Of a stretch of 64,000 nucleotides of DNA, positions 7,288 through 23,000 are shown piece by piece (position 1 is the first letter of the stretch; each line of letters starts with the position of its first letter). The DNA lies in assembly GCA_028752905.1 (NCBI GenBank), contig JAQNBH010000019.1:1695001-1759000 (forward strand). Reading direction: 5' to 3'. The notes below the pieces were generated by a model. It ran no database searches. It was not told the DNA's origin and worked only from the letters and a program-made list of their open reading frames with translations. This stretch comes from Cladorhizidae sp. MBARI D1340-BT2. Lineage: Eukaryota; Porifera; Demospongiae; Poecilosclerida; Cladorhizidae. A program made the translations under genes and the position numbers.

Positions 7288-10200
7288 TAGATTCTCCACA
7301 CTTCACTGAATAGACTTGATATATAGCTCTAAAGGTAGGCCTCTCTCTGTTCTCTCTCTTGATACCAAACATCCGTATATTCTGCATACATAGAATCACA
7401 AGATAGGTTTCTCTATGTGTTCTCTATCTTGATGCTAAACAGGTTAGCTTCATAGATTCTCCACACTTCACTGTATAAACTTGATATATAGCTATTAAGA
7501 TAGGTCTCTCCCTGTGCTCTCTGTTGATATCAAACATCCATAATATTCTGCACACTTCACTGTAATGGACTTGATATGATTCGAATGATAGGTTTCATTA
7601 TGTGTTCTCTATCTTGATATTTGCCCTAATTTAGTCTATATATACGTTTCTCATTTTCCCCCCAAAAATCTTGTTATTTTGCCGTAAAGCTCACAACTTT
7701 TCTACACTCTACTCCAAAAAGATAATTTTTATATCACGGGATAGCCCTTCTAATTATCTGTCTTTTGTACGTGCCAAAATTTTGAGTACTCTAAGTATTA
7801 GCAAGTTATGGTGATTTGAAGTGGTAAGGTTTGCGATCTTTCCTGGCGTTTTCCAGTTGCCAAAGCGGTGGCCTGCCAGTGAAAAACCACTACATTTATT
7901 GATAATCTGTTGACATGTTGCAGATAAGGGCCTTCTCTATCAGTTGACAAAATCTGGGACTTTGGTCTTGTTAATTAGGGCAGTTATGAATTGTACTCTT
8001 ACTTGATGCTAAACATGTTAGCTTCGTAGATTATCCACACTTCACTGAATAGACTTGATGTATAGCTATTAAGATAGGACTCTCTAAGTGCTCTCTCTTG
8101 ATACCAAACATCCATATATTCTGCACACTTCACTGTAATGGACTTGCAAGATAGGTATCTCTCAGTGTTCTCTATCTTGAGCTAAACATGTTAGCTTCAT
8201 AGATTCTCCACACTTCACTGAATAGACTTGATATATAGCTCTAAAGGTAGGCCTCTCTCTGTTCTCTCTCTTGATACCAAACATCCGTATATTCTGCATA
8301 CATAGAATCACAAGATAGGTTTCTCTATGTGTTCTCTATCTTGATGCTAAACAGGTTAGCTTCATAGATTCTCCACACTTCACTGTATAAACTTGATATA
8401 TAGCTATTAAGATAGGTCTCTCCCTGTGCTCTCTGTTGATATCAAACATCCATAATATTCTGCACACTTCACTGTAATGGACTTGATATGATTCGAATGA
8501 TAGGTTTCATTATGTGTTCTCTATCTTGATATTTGCCCTAATTTAGTCTATATATACGTTTCTCATTTTCCCCCCAAAAATCTTGTTATTTTGCCGTAAA
8601 GCTCATAACTTTTCTACACTCTACTCCAAAAAGATAATTTTTATATCACCGGATAGCCCTTCTAATTATCTGTCTTTTGTACGTGCCAAAATTTTGAGTA
8701 CTCTAAGTATTAGCAAGTTATGGTGATTTGAAGTGGTAAGGTTTGCGATCTTTCCTGGCGTTTTCCAGTTGCCAAAGCGGTGGCCTGCCAGTGAAAAACC
8801 ACTACATTTATTGATAATCTGTTGACATGTTGCAGATAAGGGCCTTCTCTATCAGTTGACAAAATCTGGGACTTTGGTCTTGTTAATTAGGGCAGTTATG
8901 AATTGTACTCTTACTTGATGCTAAACATGTTAGCTTCGTAGATTATCCACACTTCACTGAATAGACTTGATGTATAGCTATTAAGATAGGACTCTCTAAG
9001 TGCTCTCTCTTGATACCAAACATCCATATATTCTGCACACTTCACTGTAATGGACTTGCAAGATAGGTATCTCTCAGTGTTCTCTATCTTGAGCTAAACA
9101 TGTTAGCTTCATAGATTCTCCACACTTCACTGAATAGACTTGATATATAGCTCTAAAGGTAGGCCTCTCTCTGTTCTCTCTCTTGATACCAAACATCCGT
9201 ATATTCTGCATACATAGAATCACAAGATAGGTTTCTCTATGTGTTCTCTATCTTGATGCTAAACAGGTTAGCTTCATAGATTCTCCACACTTCACTGTAT
9301 AAACTTGATATATAGCTATTAAGATAGGTCTCTCCCTGTGCTCTCTGTTGATATCAAACATCCATAATATTCTGCACACTTCACTGTAATGGACTTGATA
9401 TGATTCGAATGATAGGTTTCATTATGTGTTCTCTATCTTGATATTTGCCCTAATTTAGTCTATATATACGTTTCTCATTTTCCCCCCAAAAATCTTGTTA
9501 TTTTGCCGTAAAGCTCATAACTTTTCTACACTCTACTCCAAAAAGATAATTTTTATATCACCGGATAGCCCTTCTAATTATCTGTCTTTTGTACGTGCCA
9601 AAATTTTGAGTACTCTAAGTATTAGCAAGTTATGGTGATTTGAAGTGGTAAGGTTTGCGATCTTTCCTGGCGTTTTCCAGTTGCCAAAGCGGTGGCCTGC
9701 CAGTGAAAAACCACTACATTTATTGATAATCTGTTGACATGTTGCAGATAAGGGCCTTCTCTATCAGTTGACAAAATCTGGGACTTTGGTCTTGTTAATT
9801 AGGGCAGTTATGAATTGTACTCTTACTTGATGCTAAACATGTTAGCTTCGTAGATTATCCACACTTCACTGAATAGACTTGATGTATAGCTATTAAGATA
9901 GGACTCTCTAAGTGCTCTCTCTTGATACCAAACATCCATATATTCTGCACACTTCACTGTAATGGACTTGCAAGATAGGTATCTCTCAGTGTTCTCTATC
10001 TTGAGCTAAACATGTTAGCTTCATAGATTCTCCACACTTCACTGAATAGACTTGATATATAGCTCTAAAGGTAGGCCTCTCTCTGTTCTCTCTCTTGATA
10101 CCAAACATCCGTATATTCTGCATACATAGAATCACAAGATAGGTTTCTCTATGTGTTCTCTATCTTGATGCTAAACAGGTTAGCTTCATAGATTCTCCAC

Positions 10201-10935
10201 ACTTCACTGTATAAACTTGATATATAGCTATTAAGATAGGTCTCTCCCTGTGCTCTCTGTTGATATCAAACATCCATAATATTCTGCACACTTCACTGTA
10301 ATGGACTTGATATGATTCGAATGATAGGTTTCATTATGTGTTCTCTATCTTGATATTTGCCCTAATTTAGTCTATATATATGTTTCTCATTTCCCCCCCA
10401 AAAATCTTGTTATTTTGCCGTAAAGCTCACAACTTTTCTACACTCTACCCCAAAAAGATAATTTTTATATCACCGGATAGCCCTTCTAATTATCTGTCTT
10501 TTGTACGTGCCAAAATTTTGAGTACTCTAAGTATTAGCAAGTTATGGTGATTTGAAGTGGTAAGGTTTGCGATCTTTCCTGGCGTTTTCCAGTTGCCAAA
10601 GCGGTGGCCTGCCAGTGAAAAACCACTACATTTATTGATAATCTGTTGACATGTTGCAGATAAGGGCCTTCTCTATCAGTTGACAAAATCTGGGACTTTG
10701 GTCTTGTTAATTAGGGCAGTTATGAATTGTACTCTTACTTGATGCTAAACATGTTAGCTTCGTAGATTATCCACACTTCACTGAATAGACTTGATGTATA
10801 GCTATTAAGATAGGACTCTCTAAGTGCTCTCTCTTGATACCAAACATCCATATATTCTGCACACTTCACTGTAATGGACTTGCAAGATAGGTATCTCTCA
10901 GTGTTCTCTATCTTGAGCTAAACATGTTAGCTTCA

Positions 10936-13900
10936 TAGATTCTCCACACTTCACTGAATAGACTTGATATATAGCTCTAAAGGTAGGCCTCTCTCTGTTC
11001 TCTCTCTTGATACCAAACATCCGTATATTCTGCATACATAGAATCACAAGATAGGTTTCTCTATGTGTTCTCTATCTTGATGCTAAACAGGTTAGCTTCA
11101 TAGATTCTCCACACTTCACTGTATAAACTTGATATATAGCTATTAAGATAGGTCTCTCCCTGTGCTCTCTGTTGATATCAAACATCCATAATATTCTGCA
11201 CACTTCACTGTAATGGACTTGATATGATTCGAATGATAGGTTTCATTATGTGTTCTCTATCTTGATATTTGCCCTAATTTAGTCTATATATATGTTTCTC
11301 ATTTCCCCCCCAAAAATCTTGTTATTTTGCCGTAAAGCTCACAACTTTTCTACACTCTACCCCAAAAAGATAATTTTTATATCACGGGATAGCCCTTCTA
11401 ATTATCTGTCTTTTGTACGTGCCAAAATTTTGAGTACTCTAAGTATTAGCAAGTTATGGTGATTTGAAGTGGTAAGGTTTGCGATCTTTCCTGGCGTTTT
11501 CCAGTTGCCAAAGCGGTGGCCTGCCAGTGAAAAACCACTACATTTATTGATAATCTGTTGACATGTTGCAGATAAGGGCCTTCTCTATCAGTTGACAAAA
11601 TCTGGGACTTTGGTCTTGTTAATTAGGGCAGTTATGAATTGTACTCTTACTTGATGCTAAACATGTTAGCTTCGTAGATTATCCACACTTCACTGAATAG
11701 ACTTGATGTATAGCTATTAAGATAGGACTCTCTAAGTGCTCTCTCTTGATACCAAACATCCATATATTCTGCACACTTCACTGTAATGGACTTGCAAGAT
11801 AGGTATCTCTCAGTGTTCTCTATCTTGAGCTAAACATGTTAGCTTCATAGATTCTCCACACTTCACTGAATAGACTTGATATATAGCTCTAAAGGTAGGC
11901 CTCTCTCTGTTCTCTCTCTTGATACCAAACATCCGTATATTCTGCATACATAGAATCACAAGATAGGTTTCTCTATGTGTTCTCTATCTTGATGCTAAAC
12001 AGGTTAGCTTCATAGATTCTCCACACTTCACTGTATAAACTTGATATATAGCTATTAAGATAGGTCTCTCCCTGTGCTCTCTGTTGATATCAAACATCCA
12101 TAATATTCTGCACACTTCACTGTAATGGACTTGATATGATTCGAATGATAGGTTTCATTATGTGTTCTCTATCTTGATATTTGCCCTAATTTAGTCTATA
12201 TATACGTTTCTCATTTTCCCCCCAAAAATCTTGTTATTTTGCCGTAAAGCTCACAACTTTTCTACACTCTACTCCAAAAAGATAATTTTTATATCACGGG
12301 ATAGCCCTTCTAATTATCTGTCTTTTGTACGTGCCAAAATTTTGAGTACTCTAAGTATTAGCAAGTTATGGTGATTTGAAGTGGTAAGGTTTGCGATCTT
12401 TCCTGGCGTTTTCCAGTTGCCAAAGCGGTGGCCTGCCAGTGAAAAACCACTACATTTATTGATAATCTGTTGACATGTTGCAGATAAGGGCCTTCTCTAT
12501 CAGTTGACAAAATCTGGGACTTTGGTCTTGTTAATTAGGGCAGTTATGAATTGTACTCTTACTTGATGCTAAACATGTTAGCTTCGTAGATTATCCACAC
12601 TTCACTGAATAGACTTGATGTATAGCTATTAAGATAGGACTCTCTAAGTGCTCTCTCTTGATACCAAACATCCATATATTCTGCACACTTCACTGTAATG
12701 GACTTGCAAGATAGGTATCTCTCAGTGTTCTCTATCTTGAGCTAAACATGTTAGCTTCATAGATTCTCCACACTTCACTGAATAGACTTGATATATAGCT
12801 CTAAAGGTAGGCCTCTCTCTGTTCTCTCTCTTGATACCAAACATCCGTATATTCTGCATACATAGAATCACAAGATAGGTTTCTCTATGTGTTCTCTATC
12901 TTGATGCTAAACAGGTTAGCTTCATAGATTCTCCACACTTCACTGTATAAACTTGATATATAGCTATTAAGATAGGTCTCTCCCTGTGCTCTCTGTTGAT
13001 ATCAAACATCCATAATATTCTGCACACTTCACTGTAATGGACTTGATATGATTCGAATGATAGGTTTCATTATGTGTTCTCTATCTTGATATTTGCCCTA
13101 ATTTAGTCTATATATATGTTTCTCATTTCCCCCCCAAAAATCTTGTTATTTTGCCGTAAAGCTCACAACTTTTCTACACTCTACCCCAAAAAGATAATTT
13201 TTATATCACGGGATAGCCCTTCTAATTATCTGTCTTTTGTACGTGCCAAAATTTTGAGTACTCTAAGTATTAGCAAGTTATGGTGATTTGAAGTGGTAAG
13301 GTTTGCGATCTTTCCTGGCGTTTTCCAGTTGCCAAAGCGGTGGCCTGCCAGTGAAAAACCACTACATTTATTGATAATCTGTTGACATGTTGCAGATAAG
13401 GGCCTTCTCTATCAGTTGACAAAATCTGGGACTTTGGTCTTGTTAATTAGGGCAGTTATGAATTGTACTCTTACTTGATGCTAAACATGTTAGCTTCGTA
13501 GATTATCCACACTTCACTGAATAGACTTGATGTATAGCTATTAAGATAGGACTCTCTAAGTGCTCTCTCTTGATACCAAACATCCATATATTCTGCACAC
13601 TTCACTGTAATGGACTTGCAAGATAGGTATCTCTCAGTGTTCTCTATCTTGAGCTAAACATGTTAGCTTCATAGATTCTCCACACTTCACTGAATAGACT
13701 TGATATATAGCTCTAAAGGTAGGCCTCTCTCTGTTCTCTCTCTTGATACCAAACATCCGTATATTCTGCATACATAGAATCACAAGATAGGTTTCTCTAT
13801 GTGTTCTCTATCTTGATGCTAAACAGGTTAGCTTCATAGATTCTCCACACTTCACTGTATAAACTTGATATATAGCTATTAAGATAGGTCTCTCCCTGTG

Positions 13901-14583
13901 CTCTCTGTTGATATCAAACATCCATAATATTCTGCACACTTCACTGTAATGGACTTGATATGATTCGAATGATAGGTTTCATTATGTGTTCTCTATCTTG
14001 ATATTTGCCCTAATTTAGTCTATATATACGTTTCTCATTTTCCCCCCAAAAATCTTGTTATTTTGCCGTAAAGCTCACAACTTTTCTACACTCTACTCCA
14101 AAAAGATAATTTTTATATCACGGGATAGCCCTTCTAATTATCTGTCTTTTGTACGTGCCAAAATTTTGAGTACTCTAAGTATTAGCAAGTTATGGTGATT
14201 TGAAGTGGTAAGGTTTGCGATCTTTCCTGGCGTTTTCCAGTTGCCAAAGCGGTGGCCTGCCAGTGAAAAACCACTACATTTATTGATAATCTGTTGACAT
14301 GTTGCAGATAAGGGCCTTCTCTATCAGTTGACAAAATCTGGGACTTTGGTCTTGTTAATTAGGGCAGTTATGAATTGTACTCTTACTTGATGCTAAACAT
14401 GTTAGCTTCGTAGATTATCCACACTTCACTGAATAGACTTGATGTATAGCTATTAAGATAGGACTCTCTAAGTGCTCTCTCTTGATACCAAACATCCATA
14501 TATTCTGCACACTTCACTGTAATGGACTTGCAAGATAGGTATCTCTCAGTGTTCTCTATCTTGAGCTAAACATGTTAGCTTCA
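10936..14583 (+). repeat. Units 13-16: dimeric block (1,824 bp, two copies)
   Basis: Units 13 and 15 are H7 with C at offset 370 and tatatg; units 14 and 16 are H4 with tatacg (offset 358 C). H7 appears nowhere else in the window, so 13-14 and 15-16 look like direct copies of a two-unit block. Confidence 0.7.
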
Positions 14584-17500
14584 TAGATTCTCCACACTTC
14601 ACTGAATAGACTTGATATATAGCTCTAAAGGTAGGCCTCTCTCTGTTCTCTCTCTTGATACCAAACATCCGTATATTCTGCATACATAGAATCACAAGAT
14701 AGGTTTCTCTATGTGTTCTCTATCTTGATGCTAAACAGGTTAGCTTCATAGATTCTCCACACTTCACTGTATAAACTTGATATATAGCTATTAAGATAGG
14801 TCTCTCCCTGTGCTCTCTGTTGATATCAAACATCCATAATATTCTGCACACTTCACTGTAATGGACTTGATATGATTCGAATGATAGGTTTCATTATGTG
14901 TTCTCTATCTTGATATTTGCCCTAATTTAGTCTATATATATGTTTCTCATTTTCCCCCCAAAAATCTTGTTATTTTGCCGTAAAGCTCATAACTTTTCTA
15001 CACTTTACCCCAAAAAGATAATTTTTATATCACCGGATAGCCCTTCTAATTATCTGTCTTTTGTACGTGCCAAAATTTTGAGTACTCTAAGTATTAGCAA
15101 GTTATGGTGATTTGAAGTGGTAAGGTTTGCGATCTTTCCTGGCGTTTTCCAGTTGCCAAAGCGGTGGCCTGCCAGTGAAAAACCACTACATTTATTGATA
15201 ATCTGTTGACATGTTGCAGATAAGGGCCTTCTCTATCAGTTGACAAAATCTGGGACTTTGGTCTTGTTAATTAGGGCAGTTATGAATTGTACTCTTACTT
15301 GATGCTAAACATGTTAGCTTCGTAGATTATCCACACTTCACTGAATAGACTTGATGTATAGCTATTAAGATAGGACTCTCTAAGTGCTCTCTCTTGATAC
15401 CAAACATCCATATATTCTGCACACTTCACTGTAATGGACTTGCAAGATAGGTATCTCTCAGTGTTCTCTATCTTGAGCTAAACATGTTAGCTTCATAGAT
15501 TCTCCACACTTCACTGAATAGACTTGATATATAGCTCTAAAGGTAGGCCTCTCTCTGTTCTCTCTCTTGATACCAAACATCCGTATATTCTGCATACATA
15601 GAATCACAAGATAGGTTTCTCTATGTGTTCTCTATCTTGATGCTAAACAGGTTAGCTTCATAGATTCTCCACACTTCACTGTATAAACTTGATATATAGC
15701 TATTAAGATAGGTCTCTCCCTGTGCTCTCTGTTGATATCAAACATCCATAATATTCTGCACACTTCACTGTAATGGACTTGATATGATTCGAATGATAGG
15801 TTTCATTATGTGTTCTCTATCTTGATATTTGCCCTAATTTAGTCTATATATATGTTTCTCATTTTCCCCCCAAAAATCTTGTTATTTTGCCGTAAAGCTC
15901 ATAACTTTTCTACACTTTACCCCAAAAAGATAATTTTTATATCACGGGATAGCCCTTCTAATTATCTGTCTTTTGTACGTGCCAAAATTTTGAGTACTCT
16001 AAGTATTAGCAAGTTATGGTGATTTGAAGTGGTAAGGTTTGCGATCTTTCCTGGCGTTTTCCAGTTGCCAAAGCGGTGGCCTGCCAGTGAAAAACCACTA
16101 CATTTATTGATAATCTGTTGACATGTTGCAGATAAGGGCCTTCTCTATCAGTTGACAAAATCTGGGACTTTGGTCTTGTTAATTAGGGCAGTTATGAATT
16201 GTACTCTTACTTGATGCTAAACATGTTAGCTTCGTAGATTATCCACACTTCACTGAATAGACTTGATGTATAGCTATTAAGATAGGACTCTCTAAGTGCT
16301 CTCTCTTGATACCAAACATCCATATATTCTGCACACTTCACTGTAATGGACTTGCAAGATAGGTATCTCTCAGTGTTCTCTATCTTGAGCTAAACATGTT
16401 AGCTTCATAGATTCTCCACACTTCACTGAATAGACTTGATATATAGCTCTAAAGGTAGGCCTCTCTCTGTTCTCTCTCTTGATACCAAACATCCGTATAT
16501 TCTGCATACATAGAATCACAAGATAGGTTTCTCTATGTGTTCTCTATCTTGATGCTAAACAGGTTAGCTTCATAGATTCTCCACACTTCACTGTATAAAC
16601 TCGATATATAGCTATTAAGATAGGTCTCTCCCTGTGCTCTCTGTTGATATCAAACATCCATAATATTCTGCACACTTCACTGTAATGGACTTGATATGAT
16701 TCGAATGATAGGTTTCATTATGTGTTCTCTATCTTGATATTTGCCCTAATTTAGTCTATATATATGTTTCTCATTTTCCCCCCAAAAATCTTGTTATTTT
16801 GCCGTAAAGCTCACAACTTTTCTACACTCTACTCCAAAAAGATAATTTTTATATCACCGGGTAGCCCTTCTAATTATCTGTCTTTTGTACGTGCCAAAAT
16901 TTTGAGTACTCTAAGTATTAGCAAGTTATGGTGATTTGAAGTGGTAAGGTTTGCGATCTTTCCTGGCGTTTTCCAGTTGCCAAAGCGGTGGCCTGCCAGT
17001 GAAAAACCACTACATTTATTGATAATCTGTTGACATGTTGCAGATAAGGGCCTTCTCTATCAGTTGACAAAATCTGGGACTTTGGTCTTGTTAATTAGGG
17101 CAGTTATGAATTGTACTCTTACTTGATGCTAAACATGTTAGCTTCGTAGATTATCCACACTTCACTGAATAGACTTGATGTATAGCTATTAAGATAGGAC
17201 TCTCTAAGTGCTCTCTCTTGATACCAAACATCCATATATTCTGCACACTTCACTGTAATGGACTTGCAAGATAGGTATCTCTCAGTGTTCTCTATCTTGA
17301 GCTAAACATGTTAGCTTCATAGATTCTCCACACTTCACTGAATAGACTTGATATATAGCTCTAAAGGTAGGCCTCTCTCTGTTCTCTCTCTTGATACCAA
17401 ACATCCGTATATTCTGCATACATAGAATCACAAGATAGGTTTCTCTATGTGTTCTCTATCTTGATGCTAAACAGGTTAGCTTCATAGATTCTCCACACTT

Positions 17501-18231
17501 CACTGTATAAACTTGATATATAGCTATTAAGATAGGTCTCTCCCTGTGCTCTCTGTTGATATCAAACATCCATAATATTCTGCACACTTCACTGTAATGG
17601 ACTTGATATGATTCGAATGATAGGTTTCATTATGTGTTCTCTATCTTGATATTTGCCCTAATTTAGTCTATATATATGTTTCTCATTTTCCCCCCAAAAA
17701 TCTTGTTATTTTGCCGTAAAGCTCACAACTTTTCTACACTCTACTCCAAAAAGATAATTTTTATATCACCGGATAGCCCTTCTAATTATCTGTCTTTTGT
17801 ACGTGCCAAAATTTTGAGTACTCTAAGTATTAGCAAGTTATGGTGATTTGAAGTGGTAAGGTTTGCGATCTTTCCTGGCGTTTTCCAGTTGCCAAAGCGG
17901 TGGCCTGCCAGTGAAAAACCACTACATTTATTGATAATCTGTTGACATGTTGCAGATAAGGGCCTTCTCTATCAGTTGACAAAATCTGGGACTTTGGTCT
18001 TGTTAATTAGGGCAGTTATGAATTGTACTCTTACTTGATGCTAAACATGTTAGCTTCGTAGATTATCCACACTTCACTGAATAGACTTGATGTATAGCTA
18101 TTAAGATAGGACTCTCTAAGTGCTCTCTCTTGATACCAAACATCCATATATTCTGCACACTTCACTGTAATGGACTTGCAAGATAGGTATCTCTCAGTGT
18201 TCTCTATCTTGAGCTAAACATGTTAGCTTCA
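14584..18231 (+). repeat. Units 17-20: first copy of a duplicated four-unit block
   Basis: The haplotype order H8 H1 H2 H2 is repeated six units (5,472 bp) later in units 23-26. The marker is unit 19, which reads caccgggtag (g at offset 454), found elsewhere only in unit 25. Unit 19 also has a private c at 16602 that unit 25 lacks, so that change came after the copying. Confidence 0.75.
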
Positions 18232-20055
18232 TAGATTCTCCACACTTCACTGAATAGACTTGATATATAGCTCTAAAGGTAGGCCTCTCTCTGTTCTCTC
18301 TCTTGATACCAAACATCCGTATATTCTGCATACATAGAATCACAAGATAGGTTTCTCTATGTGTTCTCTATCTTGATGCTAAACAGGTTAGCTTCATAGA
18401 TTCTCCACACTTCACTGTATAAACTTGATATATAGCTATTAAGATAGGTCTCTCCCTGTGCTCTCTGTTGATATCAAACATCCATAATATTCTGCACACT
18501 TCACTGTAATGGACTTGATATGATTCGAATGATAGGTTTCATTATGTGTTCTCTATCTTGATATTTGCCCTAATTTAGTCTATATATATGTTTCTCATTT
18601 TCCCCCCAAAAATCTTGTTATTTTGCCGTAAAGCTCACAACTTGTCTACACTCTACTCCAAAAAGATAATTTTTATATCACCGGATAGCCCTTCTAATTA
18701 TCTGTCTTTTGTACGTGCCAAAATTTTGAGTACTCTAAGTATTAGCAAGTTATGGTGATTTGAAGTGGTAAGGTTTGCGATCTTTCCTGGCGTTTTCCAG
18801 TTGCCAAAGCGGTGGCCTGCCAGTGAAAAACCACTACATTTATTGATAATCTGTTGACATGTTGCAGATAAGGGCCTTCTCTATCAGTTGACAAAATCTG
18901 GGACTTTGGTCTTGTTAATTAGGGCAGTTATGAATTGTACTCTTACTTGATGCTAAACATGTTAGCTTCGTAGATTATCCACACTTCACTGAATAGACTT
19001 GATGTATAGCTATTAAGATAGGACTCTCTAAGTGCTCTCTCTTGATACCAAACATCCATATATTCTGCACACTTCACTGTAATGGACTTGCAAGATAGGT
19101 ATCTCTCAGTGTTCTCTATCTTGAGCTAAACATGTTAGCTTCATAGATTCTCCACACTTCACTGAATAGACTTGATATATAGCTCTAAAGGTAGGCCTCT
19201 CTCTGTTCTCTCTCTTGATACCAAACATCCGTATATTCTGCATACATAGAATCACAAGATAGGTTTCTCTATGTGTTCTCTATCTTGATGCTAAACAGGT
19301 TAGCTTCATAGATTCTCCACACTTCACTGTATAAACTTGATATATAGCTATTAAGATAGGTCTCTCCCTGTGCTCTCTGTTGATATCAAACATCCATAAT
19401 ATTCTGCACACTTCACTGTAATGGACTTGATATGATTCGAATGATAGGTTTCATTATGTGTTCTCTATCTTGATATTTGCCCTAATTTAGTCTATATATA
19501 CGTTTCTCATTTTCCCCCCAAAAATCTTGTTATTTTGCCGTAAAGCTCACAACTTTTCTACACTCTACTCCAAAAAGATAATTTTTATATCACGGGATAG
19601 CCCTTCTAATTATCTGTCTTTTGTACGTGCCAAAATTTTGAGTACTCTAAGTATTAGCAAGTTATGGTGATTTGAAGTGGTAAGGTTTGCGATCTTTCCT
19701 GGCGTTTTCCAGTTGCCAAAGCGGTGGCCTGCCAGTGAAAAACCACTACATTTATTGATAATCTGTTGACATGTTGCAGATAAGGGCCTTCTCTATCAGT
19801 TGACAAAATCTGGGACTTTGGTCTTGTTAATTAGGGCAGTTATGAATTGTACTCTTACTTGATGCTAAACATGTTAGCTTCGTAGATTATCCACACTTCA
19901 CTGAATAGACTTGATGTATAGCTATTAAGATAGGACTCTCTAAGTGCTCTCTCTTGATACCAAACATCCATATATTCTGCACACTTCACTGTAATGGACT
20001 TGCAAGATAGGTATCTCTCAGTGTTCTCTATCTTGAGCTAAACATGTTAGCTTCA

Positions 20056-23000
20056 TAGATTCTCCACACTTCACTGAATAGACTTGATATATAGCTCTAA
20101 AGGTAGGCCTCTCTCTGTTCTCTCTCTTGATACCAAACATCCGTATATTCTGCATACATAGAATCACAAGATAGGTTTCTCTATGTGTTCTCTATCTTGA
20201 TGCTAAACAGGTTAGCTTCATAGATTCTCCACACTTCACTGTATAAACTTGATATATAGCTATTAAGATAGGTCTCTCCCTGTGCTCTCTGTTGATATCA
20301 AACATCCATAATATTCTGCACACTTCACTGTAATGGACTTGATATGATTCGAATGATAGGTTTCATTATGTGTTCTCTATCTTGATATTTGCCCTAATTT
20401 AGTCTATATATATGTTTCTCATTTTCCCCCAAAAAATCTTGTTATTTTGCCGTAAAGCTCATAACTTTTCTACACTTTACCCCAAAAAGATAATTTTTAT
20501 ATCACCGGATAGCCCTTCTAATTATCTGTCTTTTGTACGTGCCAAAATTTTGAGTACTCTAAGTATTAGCAAGTTATGGTGATTTGAAGTGGTAAGGTTT
20601 GCGATCTTTCCTGGCGTTTTCCAGTTGCCAAAGCGGTGGCCTGCCAGTGAAAAACCACTACATTTATTGATAATCTGTTGACATGTTGCAGATAAGGGCC
20701 TTCTCTATCAGTTGACAAAATCTGGGACTTTGGTCTTGTTAATTAGGGCAGTTATGAATTGTACTCTTACTTGATGCTAAACATGTTAGCTTCGTAGATT
20801 ATCCACACTTCACTGAATAGACTTGATGTATAGCTATTAAGATAGGACTCTCTAAGTGCTCTCTCTTGATACCAAACATCCATATATTCTGCACACTTCA
20901 CTGTAATGGACTTGCAAGATAGGTATCTCTCAGTGTTCTCTATCTTGAGCTAAACATGTTAGCTTCATAGATTCTCCACACTTCACTGAATAGACTTGAT
21001 ATATAGCTCTAAAGGTAGGCCTCTCTCTGTTCTCTCTCTTGATACCAAACATCCGTATATTCTGCATACATAGAATCACAAGATAGGTTTCTCTATGTGT
21101 TCTCTATCTTGATGCTAAACAGGTTAGCTTCATAGATTCTCCACACTTCACTGTATAAACTTGATATATAGCTATTAAGATAGGTCTCTCCCTGTGCTCT
21201 CTGTTGATATCAAACATCCATAATATTCTGCACACTTCACTGTAATGGACTTGATATGATTCGAATGATAGGTTTCATTATGTGTTCTCTATCTTGATAT
21301 TTGCCCTAATTTAGTCTATATATATGTTTCTCATTTTCCCCCCAAAAATCTTGTTATTTTGCCGTAAAGCTCATAACTTTTCTACACTTTACCCCAAAAA
21401 GATAATTTTTATATCACGGGATAGCCCTTCTAATTATCTGTCTTTTGTACGTGCCAAAATTTTGAGTACTCTAAGTATTAGCAAGTTATGGTGATTTGAA
21501 GTGGTAAGGTTTGCGATCTTTCCTGGCGTTTTCCAGTTGCCAAAGCGGTGGCCTGCCAGTGAAAAACCACTACATTTATTGATAATCTGTTGACATGTTG
21601 CAGATAAGGGCCTTCTCTATCAGTTGACAAAATCTGGGACTTTGGTCTTGTTAATTAGGGCAGTTATGAATTGTACTCTTACTTGATGCTAAACATGTTA
21701 GCTTCGTAGATTATCCACACTTCACTGAATAGACTTGATGTATAGCTATTAAGATAGGACTCTCTAAGTGCTCTCTCTTGATACCAAACATCCATATATT
21801 CTGCACACTTCACTGTAATGGACTTGCAAGATAGGTATCTCTCAGTGTTCTCTATCTTGAGCTAAACATGTTAGCTTCATAGATTCTCCACACTTCACTG
21901 AATAGACTTGATATATAGCTCTAAAGGTAGGCCTCTCTCTGTTCTCTCTCTTGATACCAAACATCCGTATATTCTGCATACATAGAATCACAAGATAGGT
22001 TTCTCTATGTGTTCTCTATCTTGATGCTAAACAGGTTAGCTTCATAGATTCTCCACACTTCACTGTATAAACTTGATATATAGCTATTAAGATAGGTCTC
22101 TCCCTGTGCTCTCTGTTGATATCAAACATCCATAATATTCTGCACACTTCACTGTAATGGACTTGATATGATTCGAATGATAGGTTTCATTATGTGTTCT
22201 CTATCTTGATATTTGCCCTAATTTAGTCTATATATATGTTTCTCATTTTCCCCCCAAAAATCTTGTTATTTTGCCGTAAAGCTCACAACTTTTCTACACT
22301 CTACTCCAAAAAGATAATTTTTATATCACCGGGTAGCCCTTCTAATTATCTGTCTTTTGTACGTGCCAAAATTTTGAGTACTCTAAGTATTAGCAAGTTA
22401 TGGTGATTTGAAGTGGTAAGGTTTGCGATCTTTCCTGGCGTTTTCCAGTTGCCAAAGCGGTGGCCTGCCAGTGAAAAACCACTACATTTATTGATAATCT
22501 GTTGACATGTTGCAGATAAGGGCCTTCTCTATCAGTTGACAAAATCTGGGACTTTGGTCTTGTTAATTAGGGCAGTTATGAATTGTACTCTTACTTGATG
22601 CTAAACATGTTAGCTTCGTAGATTATCCACACTTCACTGAATAGACTTGATGTATAGCTATTAAGATAGGACTCTCTAAGTGCTCTCTCTTGATACCAAA
22701 CATCCATATATTCTGCACACTTCACTGTAATGGACTTGCAAGATAGGTATCTCTCAGTGTTCTCTATCTTGAGCTAAACATGTTAGCTTCATAGATTCTC
22801 CACACTTCACTGAATAGACTTGATATATAGCTCTAAAGGTAGGCCTCTCTCTGTTCTCTCTCTTGATACCAAACATCCGTATATTCTGCATACATAGAAT
22901 CACAAGATAGGTTTCTCTATGTGTTCTCTATCTTGATGCTAAACAGGTTAGCTTCATAGATTCTCCACACTTCACTGTATAAACTTGATATATAGCTATT

